Assembly: GCF_003863355.1 (NCBI RefSeq)
Contig: NZ_QQWG01000007.1
Span: forward strand, 141,624 to 205,623
Length of the DNA: 64,000 nucleotides
Source of the DNA: Ancylomarina euxina
Lineage (GTDB): Bacteria; Bacteroidota; Bacteroidia; Bacteroidales; Marinifilaceae
Direction of reading: 5' to 3'
The notes beneath the pieces are model-generated. The model saw nothing but the letters and a program-made list of their open reading frames with translations. It was not told the DNA's origin and ran no database searches. Both the position numbers and the translations under genes were made by a program. Positions within the stretch are counted from its first letter, which is position 1. Each line of letters starts with the position of its first letter. Of the stretch, positions 63,101 through 64,000 are shown piece after piece.

Positions 63101-64000
63101 TTTCGAATAATGTTTGAACTGTTTATAGATAACTGACATATTATATAATCCTAAATCTATGAACCATTGTAGATTCATAGCCTGATGAGCTTGAGGACAA
63201 CCTGATAATCGCCACCATCCTTTTCCTGATAGGGCTAAAATCCAGCTTTGCCAACTTTTAACGCCTAACTTGGTTAGGAAGCGTTTAATGCCAATGGTTC
63301 GTTTGCATTGCTTTAATCGGAAACATCGTAATTTTCGACGAATCCATGCATCTAAATTTCTGAGCAAGCGTGAGCAAGAAGCATACTTGAAGTAATTCAA
63401 CCAACCTCGCAGTACAGGTCGTAAATCTGAAACTAGGGTTTCTAAACTCACTGCTCTATTACGCCTACAAAGTTTTCGAACTTTTCCTTTTAGTCGCTTC
63501 ACACTACTACTGGCAATCGTTAAACATCCTGTAGTTTGGATGGTATAAGCTAGAAATTTTGTTTGATGACTCATACAAACAACACTCTTGTCTTCATTAA
63601 CTCTCAGTTTTAATTTAGCTATGAGATATGCGCTGATAGATTTCTTCACTCTCTCGCCTGCCTTTGGGCTGCGAACAAAAATGCTAAAATCATCGGCATA
63701 TCTAACAAAGTGATGACCTCGTCTTTCAAGTTCCTTATCTAATTCGTCTAAAACTATATTAGATAATAGTGGAGATAGTGGACTTCCCTGAGGGGTCCCT
63801 TTAATGCGTTGTGATACTAAGCCATCGACCATAATTCCACTTTGTAGATAGCGACGTATTAATAACAACAAGGCACGATCCTTTATGCGACTTGATAAAC
63901 GTCTCATCAATCGATCATGGTTTACTTCATCGAAGAAACTTTTCATATCCATATCAACGACGACAGACCGACCCTCATTTACATAGGTACTAGCCTGATG
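63068..64000 (-). CDS. ltrA: Group II intron reverse transcriptase/maturase, 5' truncated
   Basis: 310 codons are visible; the frame is open to the window edge, so the true start lies outside. The reverse transcriptase part has KSFFDEVNHDRLMRRLSSRI, TPQGSPLSPLLSNIVLDELD and the catalytic YADDFSIF. The maturase part follows with RPVLRGWLNYFKYASCS and a C-terminal GIIM-type domain. No HNH endonuclease domain follows. It helps the intron to splice and to retrohome. The last dozen codons overlap the ribozyme's domain V, and the stop TGA lies at its 3' edge. Confidence 0.93.
   Translation of the reverse strand, partial: HQASTYVNEGRSVVVDMDMKSFFDEVNHDRLMRRLSSRIKDRALLLLIRRYLQSGIMVDGLVSQRIKGTPQGSPLSPLLSNIVLDELDKELERRGHHFVRYADDFSIFVRSPKAGERVKKSISAYLIAKLKLRVNEDKSVVCMSHQTKFLAYTIQTTGCLTIASSSVKRLKGKVRKLCRRNRAVSLETLVSDLRPVLRGWLNYFKYASCSRLLRNLDAWIRRKLRCFRLKQCKRTIGIKRFLTKLGVKSWQSWILALSGKGWWRLSGCPQAHQAMNLQWFIDLGLYNMSVIYKQFKHYSKPPCTRVRTVV

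Larger units (their letters stand above)
63034..64000 (-). mobile_element. Group II intron, 3' part (5' part outside window)
   Basis: The maturase frame and domains V-VI define the 3' portion of a mobile group II intron on the minus strand. The upstream ribozyme domains lie beyond the right edge of the window. The 3' exon begins with TTGTTTTCCCACTGATG, part of a repetitive-looking intergenic sequence, not a known gene. Confidence 0.85.

Overview
The window looks like a chromosomal segment of a marine or anaerobic member of the Bacteroidota, most likely a Bacteroidales/Marinilabiliales-type bacterium (Marinifilaceae-like is my guess, not proven). The reasons are a low GC content, weak Shine-Dalgarno signals, AsmA, TolC and lipoprotein-adaptor families of Bacteroidota type, a GntR-type regulator of galactose genes carrying a sugar-binding domain, a split YbhF-like exporter, and a short CstA. 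Most of the window is ordinary core and accessory metabolism. Clear mobile or repeat-rich material lies near 2987-3283, 13543-14220, 31075-31624 and 60100-64000.

Layout. 387-2830: a small secreted protein and a secreted C69 peptidase. 2987-3283: remnant of an ISL3-type transposase. 3456-9750 (minus strand): outer-membrane porin, CstA-family transporter, NarL-type response regulator and a sensor kinase with a periplasmic binding-protein-like sensor, a probable nutrient-starvation module. 10349-13180: Cache-domain hybrid histidine kinase. 13543-14220: internally deleted IS1595-type element with palindromic ends. 14331-18161: phosphatidylserine decarboxylase, YwbE, beta-carbonic anhydrase and BrnQ. 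18216-27515: an electrophile/drug defence block. A TetR regulator with three strong palindromic operators sits between a divergent reductase/monooxygenase pair and a TolC-HlyD-ABC-ABC-permease-permease exporter. 27669-30257: a cyclic-nucleotide-gated channel followed by a membrane nucleotide cyclase. 30460-30948: NlpC/P60 lipoprotein. 31075-31624: three tRNA-Arg(ACG) genes interspersed with two broken tRNA-derived units.

31908-34388: AsmA-like protein. 34964-37251: retropepsin-like protease, RimK-type ligase and M14-type deacylase. 37742-40522: putative lysozyme-inhibitor lipoprotein, pentapeptide-repeat protein and serine hydrolase. 40775-47245: galactose catabolism (galK, galT and a sodium symporter on minus, with gntR-type regulator and galM divergent) and shared operator-like sites. 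47633-54846: a six-gene MacB-like exporter operon that is odd in having three consecutive lipoprotein adaptors. 54987-59790: small membrane protein, nitronate monooxygenase, SDR-DUF2867 protein, methyltransferase and an unknown helical protein. 60100-60311: a GC-rich degenerate array with a period near 20-21 bp. 60420-62355: a RloA/RloB (AbiL-like) ATPase-Toprim pair, probably phage defence. 62866-62980: hairpin repeats. 63034-64000: the 3' part of a group II intron whose reverse transcriptase is cut by the window edge and whose stop codon lies next to the ribozyme's domain V.

The most interesting items are the channel-cyclase pair with an unusual cyclase active site, the three-adaptor exporter, the tRNA-Arg array with interrupted T-arms, the GC-rich periodic array next to the RloAB pair, and the intron reading frame that runs through domain V. 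All assignments come from reading the sequence; no database search was run.
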